Source: an uncultured Prevotellaceae bacterium
Lineage (GTDB): Bacteria; Bacteroidota; Bacteroidia; Bacteroidales; Bacteroidaceae
DNA length: 64,000 bases
Direction of reading: 5' to 3'
Assembly (NCBI GenBank): GCA_949299545.1
Contig: CASGAM010000017.1
Coordinates: 27,611-91,610, forward strand
Shown: one piece after another, positions 8,112-15,797 of the stretch
Numbering within the stretch: the first letter of the stretch is position 1
How the letters are laid out: every line of letters starts with the position of its first letter
Notes under the pieces: model-generated
Databases searched by the model: none
Told to the model about the DNA's origin: nothing
What the model saw: the letters and a program-made list of their open reading frames with translations, nothing else
Position numbers and translations under genes: made by a program

Positions 8112-9914
8112 TTAATCTATAATACGAACACCGCCCTTATCGGCCGAGCTAACCATCGAAGCATAAGCCTTCAATGATTTCGGCACCACGCGGGTACGGG
8201 TCATCGGGCGCTGCGGACGGGCAGCCAGCTCCTCATCGCTCAGTTTCACGTTGATACTGCGGTTCGGTATATCAATTTCGATGATGTCCCCGTCGACAAT
8301 CTTGCCGATATTACCGCCGGCAGCCGCCTCAGGAGAAACATGGCCGATACTCAATCCGGAGGTACCGCCTGAAAAACGTCCGTCGGTAATCAACGCGCAT
8401 TCCTTACCCAGATGGCGGCTCTTCAAGTAGGACGTGGGATAAAGCATTTCCTGCATGCCCGGCCCGCCTTTAGGACCTTCGTGCGTAATTACCACTACAT
8501 CACCGCTCACAACTTTTCCGCCAAGGATTCCCTCGCAGGCATCTTCCTGTGAGTCGAACACTTTCGCCGGACCGCTGAAATGCCAGATGCTTTCATCCAC
8601 ACCGGCTGTCTTTACCACACAACCGTCCTGTGCGATGTTGCCAAAAAGAATAGCCAGACCGCCATCCTTGCTGTAAGCATGCTCCACATCACGGATGCAG
8701 CCCGTTGCACGATCGGTATCCAATGTTTCATAAGCCTTATTCTGAGACCCCATCCGGGTGCTGAAGACGCCTCCCGGCGCACTGGTATAAATACGTTTGG
8801 CCTCAGCATCCACATCAGCCTTCATAATGCTATATTTCTCTATGTCTTCACCAAGCGTGCTGCCATTAACCCGCTTGCAGGTCGTATCCAACAAACCGGC
8901 TTTGTTCAGTTCTCCTAAGATATTAAGGATACCGCCCGCACGATTACACTCCTGGATGGAATATTTCTGCGTGTTCGGCGCAAGTTTGCACAAACACGGC
9001 ACGCGGCGACTCAGGGCGTCTATATCAGCCATTTTGAAGTCTACACCGGCTTCATTGGCTACAGCCAGCAGATGGAGTACGGTATTTGAAGAACCGCCCA
9101 TCGCAATATCCAGCGTCATGGCGTTCAGGAAAGCCTGACGCGTGGCAATACTCTTCGGCAACACGCTCTCGTCGCCCTCTTCATAATACTTATAGGCATT
9201 CTTGACAACCAATGCCGCCGCATCCTTGAACAGCTGCAAACGGTTGGCATGCGTAGCCAATATCGTCCCGTTTCCCGGCAATGACAAGCCGATAGCCTCT
9301 GTCAGACAGTTCATGCTGTTGGCCGTAAACATGCCCGAACAGCTGCCGCAACCCGGACAGGCACAAGCCTCTATCTTGGCAATTTCCTCATCGCTTACCG
9401 TCGTATCGGCCGATTTTATCATGGCCGTAATCAAATCGGCATTCTCCCCGTTGATTTTATGCGCTTCCATTGGTCCGCCGGAAACAAACACCGTCGGAAT
9501 ATTCAAACGCATGCTGGCCATCAGCATGCCCGGCGTAATCTTGTCGCAGTTGGAAATGCAAATCATGGCATCTGCCTTGTGTGCATTCACCATATACTCC
9601 ACGCTGTCGGCAATGATGTCACGAGAAGGCAATGAATACAGCATGCCGTCATGCCCCATTGCGATACCGTCGTCAATGGCAATGGTATTGAACTCGGCCG
9701 CATAACAGCCTAATTTTTCGATTTCCGCCTTTACCATCTGCCCCACTTCATGCAAATGGGTATGTCCCGGTACGAATTGGGTAAAAGAGTTGACGATTGC
9801 AATAATTGGTTTTCCGAATTGTTCGTGTTTCATTCCATTGGCCACCCACAAGGCGCGGGCTCCCGCCATACGTCTTCCTTCTGTGCTTTGCGCACTGCGT
9901 AGTTTGTTCTTCAT
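8112..9914 (-). CDS. ilvD: Dihydroxy-acid dehydratase
   Basis: Iron-sulfur enzyme that dehydrates dihydroxy acids to the 2-keto acids of valine and isoleucine. Cluster-ligand cysteines are in [12 protein letters not shown] and [18 protein letters not shown]; the C terminus has the typical [22 protein letters not shown] motif. The frame stays open for 74 codons upstream, but [18 protein letters not shown] (ATG at 9914) is the family start and agrees with the promoter at 9954-9984. 600 aa is normal. First gene of the ilv operon. The short leader has no visible attenuator peptide. Confidence 0.96.
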   Translation of the reverse strand: MKNKLRSAQSTEGRRMAGARALWVANGMKHEQFGKPIIAIVNSFTQFVPGHTHLHEVGQMVKAEIEKLGCYAAEFNTIAIDDGIAMGHDGMLYSLPSRDIIADSVEYMVNAHKADAMICISNCDKITPGMLMASMRLNIPTVFVSGGPMEAHKINGENADLITAMIKSADTTVSDEEIAKIEACACPGCGSCSGMFTANSMNCLTEAIGLSLPGNGTILATHANRLQLFKDAAALVVKNAYKYYEEGDESVLPKSIATRQAFLNAMTLDIAMGGSSNTVLHLLAVANEAGVDFKMADIDALSRRVPCLCKLAPNTQKYSIQECNRAGGILNILGELNKAGLLDTTCKRVNGSTLGEDIEKYSIMKADVDAEAKRIYTSAPGGVFSTRMGSQNKAYETLDTDRATGCIRDVEHAYSKDGGLAILFGNIAQDGCVVKTAGVDESIWHFSGPAKVFDSQEDACEGILGGKVVSGDVVVITHEGPKGGPGMQEMLYPTSYLKSRHLGKECALITDGRFSGGTSGLSIGHVSPEAAAGGNIGKIVDGDIIEIDIPNRSINVKLSDEELAARPQRPMTRTRVVPKSLKAYASMVSSADKGGVRIID

Positions 9915-9953
9915 TATATCTTTTTTATATATACTATAATCCATTTTAGCCCA

Positions 9954-9984
9954 CAAATTTAAGGTTTTTTCCATACTCGGCAAA
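9954..9984 (-). promoter_or_regulatory. Promoter of the ilv operon
   Basis: Minus strand: TTTG (9981-9984), 19-base spacer, TAAATTTG (9954-9961), ending about 40 bases before the ilvD ATG. It matches the Bacteroides consensus and supports the shorter ilvD start. Confidence 0.75.
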
Positions 9985-10175
9985 AGTTTGTTCCATAAAA
10001 ATGGCATTTTGCTAAAAAACAGAAGCAAAGCACATGAAAATCCGATAAAATATAATAAATACAGACTGGTTTGCGACAAAATATAAGCAACCGCTCGATT
10101 CGGAACAAGACAAAAGCATACCGGTTTTGACATCACAGTTTCTTGTCAAAACTGCAAGCGGTTGCAGTAAAATTT

Positions 10176-10229
10176 GCGACCTGTCGCTTCTGCAAGGCGA
10201 CAGGTCGTGTTGTAGAAGCGACAGGTCGC
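10176..10229. repeat. Dispersed repeat copy A: three GCGACCTGTCGC units at 21-bp spacing
   Basis: Units start at 10176 (GCGACCTGTCGC), 10197 (GCGACAGGTCGT) and 10218 (GCGACAGGTCGC), exactly 21 bp apart. Each unit is itself a near palindrome. Bases 10197-10229, read on the minus strand, are identical over 33 bases to 33423-33455. The left flank (GCAGTAAAATTT) also matches copy B with one change. The element starts 9 bases past the kinase stop and could end that transcript. Confidence 0.85.
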
Positions 10230-10238
10230 TTTTTACAA

Positions 10239-11546
10239 TCAAGCAAATTCCAGCACAAACGTAGTATTCCATCCGCCTGTTCCCGCGGGCAACAAAGTAA
10301 TGGTGCCATTGGACAAAGCCATAATCTGCCGGCTGACGGAAAGACCGATACCGCTGCCGTTGGATTTGGTGGTGAAGAATGGAACAAAGATGTGCTGCCG
10401 CACCTCATCCGAAATCGGTGCCCCGTCATTGCAGACCTTAATGACAACATGTTCATCTTTGCGAACATAGGCCACTACGGCTATTCGTCCCACATTCTCT
10501 CCAATAGCCTGAACTGCGTTGCGTACGATATTGATCAGTACCTGCCGCACCAGATGCTTGTCGGCATATAACATAATATCCACGGGTTCCACCTTATTTT
10601 CAAGTTGGATGGTTTCCGGAACGATTTTCAGCGCCGTTATCTCATCGGTCAGCTCATGCACATAAAACAATGATGGAACGGGCGTCGGCAATGAAGAGAA
10701 GCGCCGATAGTTTTCCACCCATGCCAATAAGCCCTGCGACGTGTTGTAAATAACGGAAAGCCCTTCCTGGAACTGAGCCGGCGTGCGGTCTTTCTTTTCA
10801 AGCAGAGACGCGCTCAACGAAACCACCGGCGTGATGGCATTCATAATTTCATGGGTCAGTACGTGCGACATTTTAATCCAGGCATCAAGTTCGCGCTCAT
10901 CCACCGCTGCCCGCAAATCATTCAGCGTAAAAATACGCAAACATCCCTGCTGCGTTTTCAGAACAGCTGTCCCTAACAACATCTCCCGCGTTCCGTGAGG
11001 CGTGTCATAGGAAAGACGACGCTGGCCGTCAGGCACCAAAAGCCTGAAAGCGTCAGCCACATGGTCACCCACTTTGTTCAACTGTCCCAAACGGACCAGG
11101 GCAGACAGTCCCAACATATTCAATGCTTTCTCGTTACATTGCACTACCCGATCGGCTTCATCCGCCACCACGATACCCGTATTGACATGTTCCAGAATGA
11201 GTTTATAGAAAGTCTCCCGTTCTACCAACTTTTTTTGATTGTTGCCCAGCGTACGGCTGTATGAATCCATCAAAGCATTCAGATGGCGCGTCGTATAGTC
11301 CCAACGTCCCTTGACCGGGAAACGAAAGTTGTAATCCTCGTTGGCAAACGCCTTCAGCATCAGTTCAAACTTCTCATTGAGGTTGCGTTGCGAACGGACT
11401 ATCAGACAAAGCACATACAAGAGCGCCAAAGTAGTCAGTACAGCCCAGACAACATAACCAGCCCACCACAACAGAGCCGACAAAACGGCAAGCAGCACGA
11501 CGCCCAACGTCTGCCGCAATGCAAATAACTGATACCTATAATCCAT
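10239..11546 (-). CDS. Sensor histidine kinase (NtrB/AtoS-like)
   Basis: Membrane sensor kinase of 435 aa. A hydrophobic hairpin (about residues 14-50) anchors the N terminus with almost no periplasmic loop, so the signal is probably sensed in the membrane or cytoplasm. A PAS-like segment (about 110-210, GIVVADEADRVVQCNEKAL) follows, then the phospho-acceptor His232 in SHVLTHEIMNAITP, the N box NIVRNAVQAI (339-348), the G1 box CNDGAPIS and the G2 box GSGIGLS (397-403). Its start overlaps the response regulator stop by 11 bases, so the two are coupled. It should phosphorylate the sigma-54 activator next door. Confidence 0.93.
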   Translation of the reverse strand: MDYRYQLFALRQTLGVVLLAVLSALLWWAGYVVWAVLTTLALLYVLCLIVRSQRNLNEKFELMLKAFANEDYNFRFPVKGRWDYTTRHLNALMDSYSRTLGNNQKKLVERETFYKLILEHVNTGIVVADEADRVVQCNEKALNMLGLSALVRLGQLNKVGDHVADAFRLLVPDGQRRLSYDTPHGTREMLLGTAVLKTQQGCLRIFTLNDLRAAVDERELDAWIKMSHVLTHEIMNAITPVVSLSASLLEKKDRTPAQFQEGLSVIYNTSQGLLAWVENYRRFSSLPTPVPSLFYVHELTDEITALKIVPETIQLENKVEPVDIMLYADKHLVRQVLINIVRNAVQAIGENVGRIAVVAYVRKDEHVVIKVCNDGAPISDEVRQHIFVPFFTTKSNGSGIGLSVSRQIMALSNGTITLLPAGTGGWNTTFVLEFA

Positions 11547-12891
11547 AGCGCTTTATCTTATTGTACAATGTCTGTCGTGTTATTCCCAAGCGTGAAGCCG
11601 CCAGCGAATAATTGCCGCCGCACTGTTCAATCGCCCGCCGTATGGCCGCCGATTCCATCTCCTCCAACGTCTGCGCATTGTCAATGACGCCGACAGACAA
11701 GGGTCCGGTTTTATCCTCGATGTTCAAACACTCTGCCGGCAACAGATGCGACCGACTGTCATCAAACATAATGACGGCACGTTCCACCACATGCTGCAAC
11801 TCACGGATATTGCCGGCCCATACGCCGGCCGTCAGTTTTCCTTCCGCCTCGGCAGTAAACCCTTCCGCCTGCCGGCCGTAAGCCTGCGCGTAGCGTTTCA
11901 AAAAACGCTGTGCCAGCGGCAGGATGTCTTCACGCCGCTCTCTCAAAGGTGGCAGATGCAAATGAATGGTATTGATACGGTATAGCAAATCTTCCCTGAA
12001 CTCCCCACGCGTCACCATCTCTTCAAGACGGCGGTTGGTAGCGCATATCAAACGGATATCCACATCCATAGGCTTATTGCTGCCCACTCTCACAATCTGC
12101 CGGCGCTGCAGTACCGTCAGCAATTTAGCTTGCGAATGCAGAGGCAGGTTACCGATTTCATCCAAAAAAAGCGTTCCCCCATGGGCCGCCTCGAAACGTC
12201 CTGTCCGGTCTGCATGTGCGTCGGTAAAAGCGCCTTTCACATGCCCGAAAAGCTCGCTTTCAAACAAGGTATCTGTAACAGCGCCCATGTCGACCGTTAC
12301 CATCGGAGCATCCCGCCGTTGCGACAGCATGTGGATTTCCTGGGCAAGCACTTCCTTTCCGGTTCCGTTCTCGCCCGTTATCAGGACATTGGCGTCCGTA
12401 CGACTGCACCGTTCCACTTGTTCCCGCAACTGTTTCATGGCCGCCGACGTTCCCCAGTACATGTCTTGCTGCGGCCGGTTATCCTTCTCCCCCTTTGAAA
12501 CTGCGGGCTTACGGCCGGCTGCCTGTATCAGCGTATGTACCAATTTGGCGTTATCCCACGGTTTGACGATAAAATCGGCCGCGCCGCGCTTGATGCCTTC
12601 AACAGCCAGTTCTATATCCGCATAGGCAGTAAACAGCACTACCGGCAGCCGTGGATAACGCGCCTTGATTTCCTGCAACCAATAAAGCCCCTCATTGCCA
12701 CTGTTGATACCTGCCGAGAAATTCATATCGAGCAACACCACATCCACCTTTTCGCGGTCGAGCAGTCCCATGACACCTTGCGGCGAGGAAAGACTGAGAA
12801 TATGTTCAAAATAATCCGCCAACAAGAACTGCAAGGTCGTCAGGATACTTTTATTATCATCCACAATCAATATGGAACGGGCTGTTTTCAT
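11536..12891 (-). CDS. NtrC-family sigma-54-dependent response regulator
   Basis: A 451-aa enhancer-binding protein. Receiver domain (1-120) with acidic pocket Asp11/Asp12, phospho-acceptor Asp55 (VVLLDMNF) and Lys110. AAA+ domain with Walker A GENGTGKE (173-180), the sigma-54 contact loop GAFTDA (220-225; classic form GAFTGA) and Walker B GGTLFLDEIG (238-247). A Fis-type helix-turn-helix ends the protein (AASRLGITRQTLYNKIKRYGL region). Divergent from the export operon, whose promoter is sigma-54 type with two upstream palindromes, so that operon is the obvious target. Confidence 0.95.
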   Translation of the reverse strand: MKTARSILIVDDNKSILTTLQFLLADYFEHILSLSSPQGVMGLLDREKVDVVLLDMNFSAGINSGNEGLYWLQEIKARYPRLPVVLFTAYADIELAVEGIKRGAADFIVKPWDNAKLVHTLIQAAGRKPAVSKGEKDNRPQQDMYWGTSAAMKQLREQVERCSRTDANVLITGENGTGKEVLAQEIHMLSQRRDAPMVTVDMGAVTDTLFESELFGHVKGAFTDAHADRTGRFEAAHGGTLFLDEIGNLPLHSQAKLLTVLQRRQIVRVGSNKPMDVDIRLICATNRRLEEMVTRGEFREDLLYRINTIHLHLPPLRERREDILPLAQRFLKRYAQAYGRQAEGFTAEAEGKLTAGVWAGNIRELQHVVERAVIMFDDSRSHLLPAECLNIEDKTGPLSVGVIDNAQTLEEMESAAIRRAIEQCGGNYSLAASRLGITRQTLYNKIKRYGL

Positions 12892-12993
12892 AGAAGCTTT
12901 TTTTATTCTTGCGGCAAATATAGCAAGAAATAAGCTTGCTGACCGACATTTTGTTCAGACTTTTTCCATTCCGAAGCCGCGGCCTGTATACCG

Positions 12994-13033
12994 TGTCTAA
13001 TAATTAGACATGGCGGTGTCTATTTTTTAGACA
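12994..13033 (+). promoter_or_regulatory. Two tandem activator sites TGTCTA-N5-TAGACA
   Basis: Two perfect 6-bp-arm palindromes with the same 17-bp layout: TGTCTA-ATAAT-TAGACA (12994-13010) and TGTCTA-TTTTT-TAGACA (13017-13033). Their centres are 23 bp apart, about two helical turns. They lie roughly 75-100 bp upstream of the sigma-54 core promoter, the usual distance for enhancer-binding proteins. The likely binder is the response regulator encoded at 11536-12891. Confidence 0.85.
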
Positions 13034-13088
13034 CCCCGTTCCGCCTCGATTTTCACTAAATTCATGAGATACAACAACTTAATATTTC

Positions 13089-13104
13089 TGGCACGGCATT
13101 TGCT
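13089..13104 (+). promoter_or_regulatory. Sigma-54 (RpoN) -24/-12 promoter of the export operon
   Basis: TGGCACG (13089-13095), four bases, then TTGCT (13100-13104) matches the sigma-54 consensus TGGCACG-N4-TTGCW with no mismatch. The TolC-like gene starts 36 bases downstream. Confidence 0.92.
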
Positions 13105-13139
13105 ATTATTAAGGCAGGAACAATTTGCATTTAATCGAC

Positions 13140-14480
13140 ATGAAAATAAAGCATCTCATCCTTCTTCTGGCATGGCCGGCATCACAGGTAACGGGACAGA
13201 CTGCGGCCTGGACAATGCAAGACTGCATCCGTCACGCCATAACGCACAGCCACAACCTGAAGAGTTACGAATGGAACGTGAAAAGCCAGAAAACCCAGCT
13301 CACCGAAGCCTACACGGCCTTCCTGCCATCGCTCTCGGCCGGCAGCGGACTGAGCTACAGTTTCGGACGCTCCATCGACCCCGGCACCAACAGCTACAGC
13401 ACGGTGGCCAACCTGAACAACAACTATTCAGCCAGCCTGTCCATCCCGCTTTTCAGAGGCGGCATATTGGTCAACCAACTCAAGATTTCACAAACGCAAC
13501 TGGCCGCCGGCCGAAGCCAGTTAGAAGCGCAAAAAGACCAGACAGCCCTGAACGTGATGAATGCTTTCACCGAAGCCGTCTATTACGACCTGATGACGGA
13601 ATATGCACGCGAAAAACTTGAAGAAAGCCGCCTGCAGACGCATAAGACCCGCCGCATGGCGGAACTCGGCATGAAAGGCAAGTCCGACATGGCACTTATC
13701 GAGGCACAGCTGGCTCAGGACGAATACGACTACACGCACAGCCTCTACCTGAAAGAAAATGCCCTGTTAGCGCTCAAGAATCTTATGAACTTTCCGGCCG
13801 AAGATTCGCTTGCTCTCAACACCACTCTTTTGCCTATTGCCGACACGGCGACAACCGACGGCATTGCCATGGCGGAAGAGACGGCACAGTCATACCGTTG
13901 GTCGGAAACCCACAATCCCGGCATGCGGCAAAGCCGCCTCAACTTGCAGCAGCAACTATACTACCGCCGGCAAGCCCTGGGCAATTTTTTCCCGAACATC
14001 TCTTTTTCAGCCGGCATTTCCACCTCCTATTTCCGGACATTGGGCGAACCGGGCTTCGACCATTTCGGACGACAGTTCAAAAACAACCTTGGCGAATACG
14101 TCAGTTTCAATGTCAGCCTGCCTATTTTCAGCCGGCTCGGCAACATCATGAACTACCGCCGCCGCGAATTTCAATATCAAATAGCCCGTGAAAGCCACGA
14201 GCAACAGCAGACTTCTTTATGGACAACCATCCGTCAGACCATCCTTGAGCGCGAATCTCTCCGCAAGGAATATATCCGGATGCTAAAGAAAGTGGAAGCC
14301 GACTCCATTGCGTACACGGTCGTGGCCCGCAAGTTCGATGAAGGGTTGGCAGCCCCGCTCGACCTGAAAACGGCAGCGGCGACCTTGCTCTCCGGACGGG
14401 CTACCCTGTTGCAATGCCGTCTGAACTATGCACTCAAACAACGGTTGGCCGCCTACTATTCAGGACAACCGCTTTATTAA
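13140..14480 (+). CDS. TolC-family outer membrane efflux protein
   Basis: Outer-membrane channel subunit of a tripartite exporter, 446 aa. An N-terminal signal peptide (MKIKHLILLLAWPASQVTGQ) is followed by the two-fold repeated TolC fold: long helices rich in Gln/Glu/Ala and beta segments such as SLSAGSGLSYSFGRSIDP and YVSFNVSLPIFSRLGN. An upstream TTG at 13125 is in frame, but the ATG at 13140 begins the signal peptide directly and follows the sigma-54 promoter. First gene of the operon; the adaptor gene follows at 30 bases. Confidence 0.93.
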   Translation: MKIKHLILLLAWPASQVTGQTAAWTMQDCIRHAITHSHNLKSYEWNVKSQKTQLTEAYTAFLPSLSAGSGLSYSFGRSIDPGTNSYSTVANLNNNYSASLSIPLFRGGILVNQLKISQTQLAAGRSQLEAQKDQTALNVMNAFTEAVYYDLMTEYAREKLEESRLQTHKTRRMAELGMKGKSDMALIEAQLAQDEYDYTHSLYLKENALLALKNLMNFPAEDSLALNTTLLPIADTATTDGIAMAEETAQSYRWSETHNPGMRQSRLNLQQQLYYRRQALGNFFPNISFSAGISTSYFRTLGEPGFDHFGRQFKNNLGEYVSFNVSLPIFSRLGNIMNYRRREFQYQIARESHEQQQTSLWTTIRQTILERESLRKEYIRMLKKVEADSIAYTVVARKFDEGLAAPLDLKTAAATLLSGRATLLQCRLNYALKQRLAAYYSGQPLY

Positions 14481-14510
14481 AAACGCTCACCAAAAAAACA
14501 TCAGCAATAT

Positions 14511-15761
14511 ATGGACATACCTATCAAACAGACCAAAGGCATCAAACGCAGACATCTGCCATGGATTGGCGGCGGCATTATGCTGCTGGCACTCATCGGC
14601 TGGATTATATTCGGGACACATACCAGCGTTTACAAAGTAGACCGGCGCATTGTGAACATCGCCAAAGCCGAAAAAAGCCAATTTGACGATTATGTACGCA
14701 TCAGCGGTCAGGTCACCCCCATTTCCATCGTCCAGGTCGCTCCTGAGGAAGCCGGCATCGTGGAAGAAAAATTAGTGGAAGAAGGCGCGAAAGTGAAAGC
14801 CGGCGACATCCTGCTCAGGCTGAGCAACAGCAATCTCGACATGCAGATCCTCAACGCCGAAGCCGAACTGGCAGAAAAACAAAACCTGTTGCGCAACACC
14901 CAGGTCACCATGCAACAGGACAAGCTCAACAACGAGATGGAGAAACTTCAGCTGGCGCAGGAACTCACACGCAAGGAACGTACCTTCCGCCAGTATGAAC
15001 GTCTGTACCGCGAAGACCTCGTCAGCCGCGAAGAATATCTGCAAACCAAAGAAGACTATGAACTTACCGCCGGCAAGCACCGCCTCATTGTGGAGCGCCT
15101 TCAACAAGACTCCATCTACCGCAGCATCCAGATGCAGCAAATGGAAGACAACCTGGAGAACATGCAGCGCAACCTGACACTCATCCGCGACAGGAAGAAC
15201 AAGCTGGCCGTCCGTTCAAAAATCGACGGCGAACTGGGACAACTCGATGTGGAACTCGGCCAAAGCATCGGCGCCGGCCAGAAAGTGGGACAGGTCAACG
15301 ATCTTTCCGACTTCAAGATTGAAGCCTACATCGACGAGCATTACATTGACCGCGTCCGTACCGGATTGGACGGCGCCTTCACCCGACAGGAACAGAGTTT
15401 TCCCGTACGCATAAGGAAAGTCATGCCCGAAGTCCGTGACGGCAGGTTCTGCACCGAGCTGGTCTTCACCGGCAAACGCCCCGACCGAATCCGTAGCGGA
15501 CAGAACTACGACATCAACCTTCAGCTGGGCCAGTCAACAGAAAGCATTATCATCCCCAAAGGCTCATTTTACCAGATGACCGGCGGAAAATGGATTTTCG
15601 TACTCAGCCCTGACGGCACACATGCCTACCGGCGCAACATCCGCATCGGACGGCAAAACCCGCGCTATTACGAAATACTCGAGGGACTCATGCCCGGCGA
15701 ACAGGTCATCATATCGGGTTATGAAAGCTATAAAACGAGTGACGAATTGGAATTTTTTTAA
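14511..15761 (+). CDS. HlyD/MacA-type periplasmic adaptor (membrane fusion) subunit
   Basis: Links the inner-membrane ABC transporter to the TolC-like channel. One transmembrane helix at about residues 19-40 (WIGGGIMLLALIGWIIFG) anchors it. A barrel-sandwich half (VQVAPEEAGIVEEKLVEEGAKV, about 74-95) precedes a long Gln/Glu/Leu-rich coiled-coil hairpin (about 110-235); the second sandwich half, a beta-barrel and a membrane-proximal domain follow. 416 aa is usual. The C-terminal TKDGTVYRR-like segment appears as LSPDGTHAYRRNIRIG. Confidence 0.93.
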   Translation: MDIPIKQTKGIKRRHLPWIGGGIMLLALIGWIIFGTHTSVYKVDRRIVNIAKAEKSQFDDYVRISGQVTPISIVQVAPEEAGIVEEKLVEEGAKVKAGDILLRLSNSNLDMQILNAEAELAEKQNLLRNTQVTMQQDKLNNEMEKLQLAQELTRKERTFRQYERLYREDLVSREEYLQTKEDYELTAGKHRLIVERLQQDSIYRSIQMQQMEDNLENMQRNLTLIRDRKNKLAVRSKIDGELGQLDVELGQSIGAGQKVGQVNDLSDFKIEAYIDEHYIDRVRTGLDGAFTRQEQSFPVRIRKVMPEVRDGRFCTELVFTGKRPDRIRSGQNYDINLQLGQSTESIIIPKGSFYQMTGGKWIFVLSPDGTHAYRRNIRIGRQNPRYYEILEGLMPGEQVIISGYESYKTSDELEFF

Positions 15762-15797
15762 AAAAGACAAATTTATAGAACCTAATTTATTCAATCA

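Noticed and set aside
9202-9705. 167-codon plus-strand frame inside ilvD
   Set aside because: It is antisense to a clear dehydratase gene with intact iron-sulfur motifs; a typical shadow frame.
9915-10136. 74-codon N-terminal extension of IlvD with hydrophobic stretch
   Set aside because: The promoter at 9954-9984 lies inside it and the conserved protein starts at 9914.
10176-10229. Three short repeats with ~9-bp gaps as a mini CRISPR
   Set aside because: Spacers of 9-10 bases are far too short, the units are palindromic and occur in both orientations, and there are no cas genes.
11966-12625. 219-codon plus-strand frame opposite the response regulator
   Set aside because: It lies antisense to conserved AAA+ motifs, has no promoter and has Ser/Arg-rich shadow composition.
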